NCBI GenBank assembly: GCA_022575985.1
Contig: JAKSXM010000014.1
Location: 4,650,001 to 4,714,000, forward strand
Direction: 5' to 3'
Source: Anagrus nilaparvatae
Taxonomy: Eukaryota > Arthropoda > Insecta > Hymenoptera > Mymaridae
Length of the DNA: 64,000 bases
The notes under the pieces were generated by a model that was not told the origin of the DNA, did not search any database, and worked only from the letters and a program-made list of their open reading frames with translations. Shown piece after piece: positions 23,125-34,013 of the stretch (the first letter of the stretch is position 1; every line of letters starts with the position of its first letter). Position numbers and translations under genes: made by a program.

Positions 23125-23757
23125 ATGTCCCTTAATTGTGCAGTATTTGAATGCAAAAGTTATGGAAGTATGGAAGATGACCAAAAAAAAAGCAAAATTT
23201 TCAAAGTTTCCTGTTTCTGTAAATAGCAAATGTACAAAATATCACAATATTTTGAATACTTTTAATAAAAATACTGTGAATCTTGAAGAATTTAACAATC
23301 TAAGATTACAAAGGCAAAAAAAATGGGGATTCATGCTTTAAATCGAGCTGTGTCTTGAATGAATCTTACATCAGCGATGCAAGAGTTTGTAGCTTGCATT
23401 TAATTTCTGGTGAATATTAATTCAATTTATGATCTTGTTTTTAAAGTTAAAAAGTTTCTTATTATTGTTTTTAATTTCTTTTTAGAATAAAGTGAAAGAC
23501 TTTTTTGGAAAATTGATTCATTAGATACTTAATATCCAGTTTTATATGTTAGAATTTGTTGGCATATATAAAATACAATTTTCTTTTTTTCTAAATAATT
23601 GATTTTTCTGAATCGAATATTAACATAGAATTAGAGGAACCTGTTTCAGATTTTGATATGAATAATCCAGATTGGGTGCCGAATCAAAAACTTGGTTACG
23701 ATATAGGATTTGCAGTAAAAAAAAACCTTTATGGAACATTATGTAAGAAATGTTAAA
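23125..23757 (+). pseudogene. Broken THAP zinc-finger gene, left arm
   Basis: Starting at the ATG at 23125 the sequence reads MSLNCAVFECKSYGSMED, the first C-x4-C pair of a THAP (C2CH) domain. A frame change in the A run near 23177 leads to FSKFPVSVNSKCTKYHN and RQKKW. A further change leads to SDARVCSLHLISGEY, the family's C-x2-H end. After an intron-like gap, 23605-23757 encodes an acidic linker (NIELEEPVSDFDMNNPDW). THAP domains bind DNA and occur at the N-terminus of P-type and some other transposases. The frame breaks make it non-coding now; a transposase catalytic region is absent. Confidence 0.72.
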
Positions 23758-23852
23758 AGAGTGTTATATCTAGAATATATTCTTATTAATAATATATTTT
23801 TTATTTATTTTTATTAAATACTTTTATGAATTAAAATTTGTTTCATAAGTTC

Positions 23853-24461
23853 CATGGAGGTTTTATTTTACTGCAAATCCTATATCGTAACCAAGTTTTT
23901 GATTCGGCACCCAATCTGGATTATTCACATCAAAATCTAAAGCAGGTTCCTCTAATTATATGTTAATATTCCATTCAGAAAAATCAATTATTTAGAAAAA
24001 AAGAAAATTGTATATTATATATGCCAACAAATTCTAACATATAAAACTGGATATTAAGTATCTAATGAATCAATTTTCCAAAAAAGTCTTTCACTTTATT
24101 CTAAAAAGAAATTAAAAACAATAATAAGAAACTTTTTAACTTTAAAAACAAGATCATAAATTGAATTAATATTCACCAGAAATTAAATGCAAGCTACAAA
24201 CTCTTGCATCGCTGATGTAAGATTCATTCAAGACACAGCTCGATTTAAAGCATGAATCCCCATTTTTTTTGCCTTTGTAATCTTAGATTGTTAAATTCTT
24301 CAAGATTCACAGTATTTTTATTAAAAGTATTCAAAATATTGTGATATTTTGTACATTTGCTATTTACAGAAACAGGAAACTTTGAAAATTTTGCTTTTTT
24401 TTTGGTCATCTTCCATACTTCCATAACTTTTGCATTCAAATACTGCACAATTAAGGGACAT
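23853..24461 (-). pseudogene. Broken THAP zinc-finger gene, right arm
   Basis: Mirror copy of the left-arm sequence, with the same frame changes and the same 67-codon open segment (24448-24245). Because both arms share the same breaks, the gene was already dead before the palindrome formed, or the arms have since been made alike by gene conversion. Confidence 0.72.
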
Positions 24462-24829
24462 TTCTATTATTTACTAAGCTAATAGCTGCCAGATTATCAG
24501 ATAATTTAATTAACAACACTTAAAAAGGTAAATTTATAAAAAAAACAAGATTTCACTCCAAAAATATGCATAACCTACAACTTTTTCACCATCTTTTTTA
24601 ATTTTTTTAAAATAAAGACGTAACAAATAATTAAAATTTTTTGTTATTCTTGTAAAATAACGTTTTCTTTATTTATAATTATAATCACTTTTTAATAACT
24701 ATCAGTAATATTTTTTAAAAATTAATTTTAATAACCGCTTCCATAAGAACTACATGTTAAAAAATGGTTTGTTTTCTTCCAATACACTATATAGCTACTA
24801 GTCACGTGACGTATGTTAAAAGCCTTATA

Positions 24830-25560
24830 AAACAGGACAATATTTGAAAACTTTTAAGTTGGGTATATTTTGCTAAATTCAATACTGATATTTCAATGCT
24901 ATCATTGCATAAAAACATTTGATATTACAACATTTCTATAAAACAGGACAGTATTCGAAAACATTTAAGTGGGGCATATACTGCTAAATTCAATATTGAT
25001 ATTTCAATGCTATCATTGCATAAAAACATTTGAAATTACAACATTTCTATAAAACACGACGGAATTCAAAAACATTTAAGTTGGGTATATTTTGATAAAT
25101 TCAATACTATAATATATCATTACTATTATTGCATAAAAACGATTGAAATTACAACTTTTCTATAAAAAAGGAAACTTTTCGAAATAAAACTAAAGTGAGG
25201 TATAGTTTCTGCTAAATTAATTACTAATATTTCAATACAATTGAAATTACAACTGTTCTAAGAATCAGGCTATTATTCGAAAAAATTGAAAGCGGGGTAC
25301 ATTTTGCTAAATTTAAGACATATATTTCAATGCTATCATTGCATAAAAATATTTGAGATTACAAGATTTCTATAAAACCGGACAATATTCGAAAACATTT
25401 AAGTTGGGTATATTTTTCTAAATTCAATACTAATAATTTAATGCTAATATTGCATAAAAACAATTGAAATTACAACATTTCTATAAAACAGGATTGTTTT
25501 AGAAAAAAAAATTAAAGTGAAGTATAGTTTCTGCTAAATTTAATACTATTATTTCAATGA
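24830..25560 (+). repeat. Satellite array, ~115-bp unit, right part
   Basis: Continues the 21236-22756 array in the same direction (atttcaatgctatcattgca, tataaaacaggacaatattc, taaattcaatactgatattt). Units differ more from each other than those on the left. Confidence 0.8.
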
Positions 25561-25589
25561 ATAAACCCAATAACTCAATAAATCGGACT

Positions 25590-25875
25590 CTAAGTCTTTT
25601 TTTTGCTATTTCTTTTTAATGAATACATTAAATAAAAAACAAAAAAAATAGCGGCTTTAGAAATGCGTTTAATAAAAACAAAGCATTTTGGTTTTTATAT
25701 TTTAATACAAACCATTTTGAGATATGAAGTGATGAAAATGACCAATAAAAATTGGTTGACTTTTGACTTTTTAAATTTTGTACTTCTTAGCTTTAACGGT
25801 TGTAACTCTGTGCCGTGAGCTAAAATTAAAAAAGATAGCATTTTTTCCAAGAAGTAATTTGCCCCGAAACTCTTT
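25590..25875 (-). repeat. Right copy of the inverted repeat flanking the satellite block
   Basis: Inverted, diverged match to 20620-20905. It marks the right flank of the ~5.2-kb block of satellites and palindrome. Confidence 0.66.
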
Positions 25876-25899
25876 TATTTTATATATGAAATGACTCAA

Positions 25900-27760
25900 A
25901 AATTTGGATATGAAATAATATAGACATCGGCAGTCCTAAGAATAATAGAAAAAAACAAAAATTTTAAGAATTTAACTGTATAGTAAAATTCATATTGTCG
26001 GTTTACAATATGAAAAAACTAAAAAAATTTCAATCTATATTGTCGGCTATTTGATATATGAAAAAACTCAAAAAATTTCACTATGAAATAAAATAGTCAT
26101 CGGCAGTCTTAAGAATGAAAAAAATAAAAATTTTTTTAATTTAGCTATATAGTAAAATTCATATTAGCTGTTTACAATATGAAAAAACTACAAAAATTTC
26201 AATCTATATTTCTGGCTATTTTGTATATAAAAAATTAAAAAAATTTCACGTTGTAATAATATAGATATCGGCAGTCCTAAGAATGAAAAAAAAAATTAGA
26301 AATATTTAACTGTATAGTAAAATTCATATTGGCGGTTTACAATATGAAAAAACTACAAAAATTTCAATCTATATTTCGGGCTATTTTGTATATGAAAAAT
26401 TAAAAAAATTTCACGATGTAATAATATAGATATCGGCAGTCCTAAGAATGAAAAAAAAATTAGAAATATTTAACTGTATAGTAAAATTCATATTGTATTG
26501 GCGGTATACAATATGAAAAAACTAAAAAATTCACCATGTATATTGTCAGCTATTTATATATGAAAAAACTCAAAAAATTTCATTATGAAATAAGGTAGGT
26601 ATCGGCAGTCCTAAGAATAAAAAAAACAAAAATTTTAAAAATTTAATTGTATAGTAAAGTTCATATTAACTGTTTTCAATATGAAAATACTACAAAAATT
26701 TACTTGCATGGATAAAAATGAGGTATTACATCCAAATTAAAAAAAAAAAAAAATACCTGGAGATTTTTTGGTGAAAAAAATTTTATAAAAAAAATAGGTC
26801 TTAATGTCATACTGGTTGTGAAATATCACCGGTGACAGTGCTACATACATACATACATACATACATACACTCACACCACACATACATAATTTTTTTAAAA
26901 ACTGGTTTTTTAAAATCCTGAGGTCTCAAAACGTGCGTATATGTCAAAAAATCAGAAATTAAAATTTCACCTAAAACAATGGGTCCTCTATGAGGAAAAA
27001 AATCATAAATATTTCACTCTAGAGTAAAATTAATATTGATTCTTTGCAATATAAAAAAACAGCAAAAATTTCAATCTATAATGTTAGTTGTTTTATGAAT
27101 GAAAAAACTCAAAAATTTCACCATATATAGAGTATAATGGATATCGGCTGTCCTATTTATGAAAACATTATAAAAACTATAAAAGTTTATAAAAAATATT
27201 ATAAAAGTTTCACTCGATAGTAAAATTCATATTGATTGTCTACAATATGAAAAAACTGAAAAAATTTTAATCTATATTGTTGACTGTTTTATATATGAAA
27301 AAACCCAAAAAATTTCACTATAGAGTAAAATGGACATCTTCTGTCCTATTTATGAAAAAAAAAAAATAATAAATATTTCACTCCAGAGTAAAATTCATAT
27401 TGATTGTCTAAAATATAAAAAAACAGAAAAAACTTCAATCTATATTGTTAGTTGTTTTATATATGGAAAATCCCAAAAATGTCACCATAGAGTAAAATGG
27501 ATATCGGCTGTACTATTAATTGAAAAATAAAAAATTATAAAAATTTCACTCTATAGTAAAATTTATATTGGCTGTCTATATTATGAAAAAAATTCAATTT
27601 TCAATCTATATAGCTGGCTGTTTTATTTGTGAAAAAGCTAAAAAAATTTCACCATAGAGTGAAATGGATATCGCCTGTCCTATTTATGAACAATAAAAAA
27701 TTATAGTAAAATTCATATTGATTGTCTACAATATCAGTTGTGATGAATATAAAAATAGAA
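25900..27760 (+). repeat. Satellite-like array, ~168-bp unit
   Basis: Units combine atcggcagtcctaagaatga, actgtatagtaaaattcata, tttacaatatgaaaaaacta and atttcaatctatattgtcgg. Spacing of cggcagtc between successive units is about 174, 168, 164 and 170 bp. The array is interrupted near 26700-26990 by another dispersed repeat and then continues with more diverged units (ggatatcggctgtcctattt). ORFs inside are chance. Confidence 0.78.
26800..26975 (+). repeat. Dispersed repeat with gtgaaatatcaccggt motif, copy 1
   Basis: Shares ggttgtgaaatatcaccggt, a (CATA)n run, and tcttaaaacgtgcttatatg-like sequence (ctcaaaacgtgcgtatatgt here) with 39470-39600 in the same orientation. In both places a tandem array precedes it. 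Confidence 0.65.
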
Positions 27761-28125
27761 AATATTTAAATATTAATTATCTACAATATGAAAAAAACTG
27801 CAAATTTTGTTAAAAAAACTGCATATCACTATATTTTATTTTCAATTATTATTTATTATCAATAATTATTTATGTTATAAAATATACTTCATTAGTTATA
27901 AATATTTATAAATAATCATGTAACTTTTTCTTAATATGAATTATAAAATTTTTTTGTTAATTTTAGAAGTATAAAATTAATTCTGTTCTCATTCACTTTT
28001 AAATAAAATTAAATTGCATTTAAATCACGTATGATTAAATTTATTATAATTAACTAAATATGATTAAAATATAAAAAAATTAATGCACAAGAGTTTCTAT
28101 TTGGTTAAGCCGAGCATCGCGAGGC
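27761..28125. other. AT-rich gap
   Basis: Low-complexity AT sequence; nothing recognised. Confidence 0.4.
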
Positions 28126-28870
28126 CAATCAGTTAGTATTTTATAAAATTTTAAAGATACCTCCGTTTTGAATAAAAATTTAAGAGAATACGAAAAAATT
28201 GGTGCCGAATCGAATAGTACAAACTTGTGACAATAAAATTTGTCATTAGTCTCGAGATATTTCAATTTTTTTACAAAATTAAAAAAATTTTATCAAGTTC
28301 AAAAATACCAAAAATTAAATATCTCAAAAACTACGATAGCTGAGCAGAAAATTTATGGCTAATGTCACCCGCAAAGTTTTTTTCTAAATTTTGACACTGG
28401 TTTCATGTCAATTTGTTTAGTGGTTCTTGAGTCATTAGGGTACAGACAGACCCACTGGCACACAAATAAATTATTAAATATACCATAAAAAATTAAAAAA
28501 TTTAAAAAAAAATTTTTAACAGCTTCAAATATATTGTATAAAATTTTAAAGATACCTCCGTTTTGAATAAAAATTTAAGAGAAGACGTAAAAATTGGTGC
28601 CGAATCAAATTCTACGAAGTGCGAATGCAAAATTTTTTGATAGTCTAGAGATATTTCAATTTTTGTTAAAAATTTTTTAAAATTTTATTAATTTCAAAAA
28701 GATTAAAAAGTAAGTATCTCAAAAACTACGATAGCTAATCAAAAAATACAGGGCCTAAGTCACCCGCAGATGTTTTTTCTTCATTTTGACACCGGTTTAA
28801 TGCCAATCGGTTCGGCGGTTCTAGAGTGATGAGGGTACAGACAGACAGACAAACAAACAAATAAATTTTA
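28126..28870 (+). repeat. Two direct copies of an RTE/SINE-like 3' end
   Basis: Copies at about 28126-28460 and 28535-28870 share aaagatacctccgttttgaa, attggtgccgaatc, atctcaaaaactacgatagc, gtcacccgca and a tail gggtacagacagac. The second ends acagacagacaaacaaacaa. Short polypurine-like tails of this form are common at the 3' ends of RTE-type LINEs and the SINEs that use them. No ORF. Confidence 0.55.
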
Positions 28871-29857
28871 AAATATATGTAGTATTAAGATTTTGGACAA
28901 CAACAACATGATAATAATAAGAATTAATAATAAAAAATCAATAACAACACTGGGAACAGATCAGATCTCACTTATGCTAGTATATACATAAATAATAAAT
29001 ATATATATACTAGCTGCCTCCGGCTCGCTTCGCTCGCCCTGGCAGCCGCCAAGGGGACTGCACCCCCCTGGACCCCTGATACTTTATTTTTCAAAAAATA
29101 TGTTGTTTTATGTTACTCAATATTTTGTAAAATAGCCTTTTTTTACCCGAAGTATTATCTAAAATTTACTGAATCATAAAAATTACGGCATACGAACCCA
29201 GACTGATATTTAGTGATCAACAATACAAAATTTCGCTACCCTTCCATAGGATCCACAAGCAGTCGTTGTTTCCCTCGACTATCCATTCTAGGGTTCTGCC
29301 TGATGATAATAGCTGTTTAAGTTTCTTTTAGTTACCATATTCAGTTACTACATCAGTGACTGATAAAAATTAGAAATATATATAATATTAGTCCTAAACT
29401 TTTATAATTTTCGGAAAATGATTGTATCTTTTGACAGATCGAACCGATTGCCTTGAAAATTTAGGTGGATACGTAAAAAATATACTCGAATCGAATGAAA
29501 TTCTTTTTGATAAAAATATTTTTCCTCAGTGTTTTGTTTTTTTGGTTTTTTTTTTTTAAATTTGATAAAAAATTTTTGTCGTTATCAATCGAAACGAAAC
29601 CTAGCCTATGTTTTGACCCGTAATTTTTGCCGTCTTTTGCCGTTAACCCCGCGTCTCTAACTTATATCGCGTTCAAGTTTATCCATTTCGGACAAACAAA
29701 CAAACAAACAAACAAACAAACAAACAAACATACAAAATTAAAGATTTATATATATATAGGATTAGTCCTACACTTTTATAATTTTCGGAAAATGATTGTA
29801 TCTTTTGACAGATCGAACCGATTGCCTTGAAAATTTAGGTGGATACGTAAAAAATAT

Positions 29858-30924
29858 GGTAGGGGGACATTTTTTATAAAATATTTTTTATAATTTTTTT
29901 TTTTATAAAAACAATTTTTTATAAATTCAAAATTTAATAATTTTATTTTTTTTATAATAACATTTTTTTATAAAAGTTTATTTTTATAATTTTTTTTTTA
30001 TAATAATTTATAAAATTTTATAAAATTATAATTGCTATTTTTTTTTTTATAAATTTATATAATGTCCCAAAGAGTCTAAATAGGTTAGTATATCATCATT
30101 TTGTACATATTGGTCATATTTAGATACTATTGTAAGAATTTTTTCTTCTCTTTTTTTTCTTTTTGGATCTTATCCTTTTCTGATTTTTTGAGCTAAATGT
30201 AGTTGCCGAATCATAATTTTAGTATCTGATAGCTCTTTCTTCAACTCTGTTACGAATGAATAGAAACTAGGATGATATTTTCCCATCACAACTCTGAGGC
30301 GATTGTGCCAAGCTCAAATTATTAGTGCGTGCAGTACCTTGAATAACGGAGTTATATTGATTCCACAATCGGGGGTGGTAACGAGGAGGAACTATTCGAC
30401 GTCTTCCTCTTGCTAGTATGCCAGATACATAAGTAGTTTGGAAATACTTGTAGACAGTTTCAATGGAATTTTATGACGTAAGGCTTCAAAATGAGTTTCA
30501 ACGTCTTCAGTTATATATTTTTATAATATAGAAAACCGTCTATATGTAAAAGATATCCAGAGCCTTTATATTTAATTAATTCTGCCAATTTTATTAAAAA
30601 ATTTTTATTTTATTTTAATTTAAAAAAAAACACCAAAATTTAAACTTTTTTTTTAAAGACACAAAAATATTGAACCAAACAAAAACTATAATCTGAAATT
30701 TTTTATTTATTTAAATTTATTACCAATTTTGAAAATAAAACAAAAGATAATGTATTTTTAATTTTAAATTTAAAAAGTAAATTTATAAAAAAAATTTTAT
30801 AAAAAAGAATAATTATAAAAAAATTTTAATAAAAAATGTCTATTATAAAAAAAAAAATTATAAAAAATTGTTTTTATAAAAAAAAAATTTATAAAAAATA
30901 TTTTATAAAAAAAGGACCCCAACC
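29858..30924 (-). mobile_element. MULE-type DNA transposon remnant, 9-bp target duplication
   Basis: The duplication aaaaaatat occurs at 29849-29857 and 30925-30933. The neighbouring uninterrupted copy near 29480 shows the single, empty site (gtaaaaaatatactcg). Terminal inverted repeats are ggtagggggacattttttat on the left and ggttggggtccttttttata from the right, and similarity continues through tataaaatattttttata. A 9-bp duplication with G-starting ends fits Mutator-like elements, and the interior holds a MULE-like transposase remnant, so the assignment rests on two independent signs. The flanking arms are almost pure A/T with tataaaa repeats. Confidence 0.75.
30060..30510 (-). pseudogene. 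MULE transposase C-terminal remnant
   Basis: On the minus strand, pieces in more than one frame read RRRIVPPRYHPRLWNQYNSV, IQGTARTNN, then AWHNRLRVVMGKYHPSFYSF, VTELKKELSDTKIMIRQLHL. The pattern RTNN...WHNRL...HPSFYSFV..LK.E is the conserved tail of MULE-domain transposases that follows the catalytic core. At least one frame change and an in-frame stop after RKG show decay. The DDE core itself is absent. Confidence 0.6.
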
Positions 30925-31598
30925 AAAAAATATACCCGAATCGAATGAAATTTTTTTTAATAAAAATATTTTTCCTCAGTGTTTTGTTTTTTTGGTTTTT
31001 TTTTTTTTAAATTTGATTAAAAATTTTTGTAGTTATCAATCGAAACGAAACCTAGCCTATGTTTTGACCCGTAATTTTTGCCGTCTTTTGCCGTTAACCC
31101 CGCGTCTCTAACTTATATCGCGTTCAAGTTTATCCATTTCGGACAAACAAACAAACAAACAAACAAACATACAAAATTAAAGATTTATATATATATAGGA
31201 TAGGATATAGGGTAGGATTAGAAATATTTCAGCGCGCGCCTTTGTTTTTATTATACCGTATAATCAAAATTATTTTATAAAAATTCCAATACGCATATAA
31301 GTTTTTTTAATACATAAATAAAGTAATTTTTTTCTTTTCTTGTCACCCCTCTTTTTTATTAAGTTTTAACATACGTACAGATTCATTTCTCCGTACTTCA
31401 GTATTTTAAAGTTAAACTAATCATACAAAATAAACGTTTGTTAATAAAAATGGAATAAATAAAATAAAAACGGTTAATAAAGGTATGGGTGTGAATTATA
31501 TAAAGAAAGAAAAGAGCGAGAAAGAAATATCTATTTACTTTACAGGGGGCGTAAGTGAGGAATATCCAAAACATAGGGTGTATTCGAAAATGATTTTT

Positions 31599-31727
31599 AG
31601 GGTGATTCTACAGACCTCAGTAAACGCAAAACCGCAGCCGCAACGCAATGCGCACAAACCGAAATCGTGTTGTGAGCATGCGTGTTTTGTTTTGGTTTGC
31701 GTTGACGGGGGTCTGTAGAATCACCCT
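31599..31727. mobile_element. MITE of 129 bp with strong terminal inverted repeats
   Basis: The ends are agggtgattctacagacc on both sides (right side reversed), followed by further pairing (gtaaacgcaaa against gtcaacgcaaa). Immediately outside the GGG is TTA on the left (the A counted within the feature) and TCA on the right, possibly an altered 3-bp duplication of the PIF/Harbinger type. The ORFs crossing it are chance. Confidence 0.65.
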
Positions 31728-31849
31728 CAGAAACAAATTTAGGGTAGAGTGCCCAGTAATAAAACATGCTAATATCCAATATATGACAATTATATTTTAA
31801 TTACTACTTAATTAGTTTACGAAATCCTAAAATAGTATATATACGGCTC

Positions 31850-32540
31850 GTGTCCAAAAAAGTAAATAGGGACCCAAATCGCACGTAAATCAGAGAATGG
31901 TAAATGGCGATTTGGGACATTATTTATTTATTGACAAGGTCCGTATAAAATTTTTCTGCGGCAGTAGCGAAAAATTTTGATTTCCTTGGCCGCGCAGTGA
32001 CCAGGAAATTTTACTTTCGTGGCTACTGTCCAGAAATAGTATATATTAAAAAAATAAAGAATGGCTCAAATCACACGTAAATTACCTCCCGAAGCGAAGC
32101 CGAGGATGGTAATTTGCGATTTAATGCATTATTTTTTTATGGCCAAGGGTCGTATCTATACGATTTTTCTGCGTCAGTGGTGAGAAAACATACTTTTTCC
32201 GGACGCGCATCAGCCGGGAAATATGCGCTTTCTGGCCACTGCCCAGAAAAAAAAATTTGAAGGCATATCAATAAATGACTCTTGTTTTTAGGTAAATTGA
32301 ACCCTTTTAGGAATCCAAAAAAAATTGTGAAAACGAAAATGGCAATAGGTGCCCAACAATACATTTTTAATTAAAAAGAAGTAAAAAAAAGAGTGAGCCA
32401 GAGCGAACGTTAAATACCATCCCGAGGCGAAGCCTATAGGATGATAAACTGCGATTTGGGGCATTCTTTTTTTGTTCCCATAGATAAAACGCAATTTTCC
32501 TTTCTCAGTGGAGAGAAACCTCGTTATTTTTTATCACATC
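31850..32540. repeat. Three diverged tandem units with an internal stem
   Basis: Each unit has a stem-like segment (gatttgggacat, gatttaatgcatt, gatttggggcatt) after a cgaagc-rich motif (gaagcgaagccgaggatgg, gaggcgaagcctataggatg), then tttttctgcgKcagtRgYga and a purine/pyrimidine-rich tail ending ccactgcccagaaa. Units start near 31850, 32060 and 32390. No coding potential recognised. Confidence 0.5.
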
Positions 32541-32555
32541 AAGTGGGGAGAAAAA

Positions 32556-32637
32556 GTTTAGACACTAGCGTGAACACATATCACTTGTGCCCAGCTTCGC
32601 CGAGCACTCATGCTAGTGCTCACGCTAGAGTCTAAAC
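32556..32637. repeat. 82-bp imperfect hairpin
   Basis: gtttagacactagcgtga on the left pairs with tcacgctagagtctaaac on the right around a loop containing tgtgcccagcttcgccgagc. It could be a tiny MITE or a structured RNA; no further support. Confidence 0.5.
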
Positions 32638-33072
32638 ATTTTCGCCCATGGTGCTTACACTATTTTTTGCCCTACTGGGCAAATAATATTAATAATCAAA
32701 CAATTAATCAAGAAATAAATAATTAATTATTTAAATTAATTAATTACTTAATTAACTTAAAATAAAAAAAAAGATTATGGTTTTTCTTGTTAAATATTAA
32801 AATTATTATTAATTCTTCGTGGAGCTAGTGAATATCGATTTTGTATCTTAATTATACATGTAAAATCGATAAACTGCACCACGTAGGGTTAAAGCGAACA
32901 TAATTTTTTTTTAAAATAATTGATTATTTATTTTTTAATTGTTTGTTGTTAATATTTTTTTAACAACAAAATATGCTACTTGCGACCCGTAGTTTGTTCA
33001 AATCCTCCAAAATCCCGCTGTCGTTTACAAACTATTATCTATTTATAGATTCTATTATATATTCTATTATCT

Positions 33073-33264
33073 ATGATACTTTTAAATGAAACTCTTCCAG
33101 ATCTTTTGAATGGAAACTTTGTCTTAAGAAATGTTCCTTATAACCTTCGCAAGGTCAGGCCTATCGAGGAAAAATCTTCGAATTGCGATACGTACTTCAT
33201 GATAAGTGATAGTGATGGATTTGATTATTTTAAGGTTGAAGTTAAAAAAGAAATATTGAGATGA
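33073..33264 (+). CDS. Hypothetical 63-residue ORF
   Basis: A short ORF with varied composition (RKVRPIEEKSSNCDTYFMIS, DSDGFDYFKVEVKKEI). It lies about 300 bp upstream of the duplicated acidic ORF and on the same strand. It may be an exon of the same or another decayed gene. No family recognised. Confidence 0.25.
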   Translation: MILLNETLPDLLNGNFVLRNVPYNLRKVRPIEEKSSNCDTYFMISDSDGFDYFKVEVKKEILR

Positions 33265-33581
33265 ATTCATTCAAAATTAATAAAGTTTTCTTTTTCTTTT
33301 AAATTTTTATATGGTCCTGGAATGGCTTGTTCAATATGGCTTGCTGTTTCTTGGATAAAATTCAATTATTAATTTAAAATAAAATGTTTATTTTTTAAAT
33401 AAATTTAAAATTATTACGGTGTAAATTGCAATTTATAATAGATTATTTATTTTTTCATCATTTAAAAAGAAATATATTGTTGAACGTTATTGATTAATTA
33501 AAAATATTGTTTTGTATGTTATATTATTGTTATGTATGTTACATTATAATGACTATATATATATTTTATTTTAACTAAGTC

Positions 33582-34013
33582 ATGTACTCTCCTTTTCAAA
33601 AGTACTGTATTCTTAATTATGAGGATCGATTTTGTGAAAGTAAGACTGTGTATATATATACATCAGAAAGCATAGATGATGTGATGGAATTTGATGTTTT
33701 TTGTTTTGAATTACAAACTGATATGGTAGAAAGATATGTAAATCTGGAGATTGAAAGGAGAAATGAAGAAGAACCGGAAAAAATTATTGTTCAAGATAGG
33801 AATGCTTATATTTTTAATGAAAAAATAAGATATTATGGATTTACAGAATACGAATGGGATGTGAATATTAATAAACGCTTTGATATATCTGATATACAAT
33901 ATGACGAATTTTGCATTGAAATTTGTAAAGAAAAAATGGAATTAAGCCCTTATGAAAAAATAGACAAAGATTCTAGTGAAGATTCTAACGAGAGCGACGA
34001 AGACATAAAATAA
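33582..34013 (+). CDS. Unknown acidic protein, copy 1
   Basis: 143 codons. From residue 14 on (EDRFCESKTVYIYTSESIDD) it matches the inverted copy at 44112-43398 with few changes, ending in an acidic Ser/Asp-rich tail (SSEDSNESDEDIK). The first 13 residues differ, because the duplication starts near 33618, inside the ORF. Compared with the other copy it lacks about 50 N-terminal residues that include a cysteine-rich CCGKCEKDKK segment, so this copy is probably N-terminally truncated. The middle is rich in Glu, Arg and aromatic residues with no signal peptide or membrane segment. No family recognised. Confidence 0.45.
   Translation: MYSPFQKYCILNYEDRFCESKTVYIYTSESIDDVMEFDVFCFELQTDMVERYVNLEIERRNEEEPEKIIVQDRNAYIFNEKIRYYGFTEYEWDVNINKRFDISDIQYDEFCIEICKEKMELSPYEKIDKDSSEDSNESDEDIK

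Larger units (their letters stand above)
22757..24829. mobile_element. 2.07-kb palindromic element with THAP gene arms, inserted in a satellite
   Basis: The left arm begins tataaggcttttaacatacg and the right arm ends with its exact reverse complement. Paired coordinates sum to 47586, giving a centre at 23793. Arms are about 977 bp with a ~120-bp unique spacer (23734-23852). The outer ~800 bp of each arm were identical wherever compared; about ten differences cluster in the inner ~160 bp. The satellite unit tttctataaaacagg is split at tata, so a TATA (or TA) target duplication is likely. Each arm carries the same broken THAP zinc-finger coding sequence reading inward. It is probably a fold-back derivative of a THAP-type DNA transposon (P or Kolobok-like). 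An inverted-duplication assembly artefact is less likely because the inner arms differ and the spacer is unique. Confidence 0.8.
28985..31195 (+). mobile_element. RTE/SINE-like elements in tandem, second one split by a MULE
   Basis: The first element starts with actagctgcctccggctcgc (28999) and ends after (acaa)n and a tatatata tail near 29757. A second, 5'-truncated copy follows directly (29760-31195), sharing tgattgtatcttttgacaga, aatttaggtggatacgtaaa, cctagcctatgttttgaccc and atttcggacaaacaaacaaa. It is interrupted at gtaaaaaatat by a 1067-bp element. No reverse transcriptase ORF is present, so these are SINEs or heavily truncated LINEs. Confidence 0.6.

Noticed and set aside
23138..24448. 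A matching pair of 67-codon ORFs as two intact genes
   Set aside because: They are an inner segment of a frame-broken THAP gene in the two arms of a palindrome, lacking both the first Cys pair and the final C-x2-H.
22757..24829. Palindrome as a pure assembly or library artefact
   Set aside because: It interrupts a satellite cleanly, has a unique spacer, and the inner arms differ by about ten bases. Still worth confirming with long reads.
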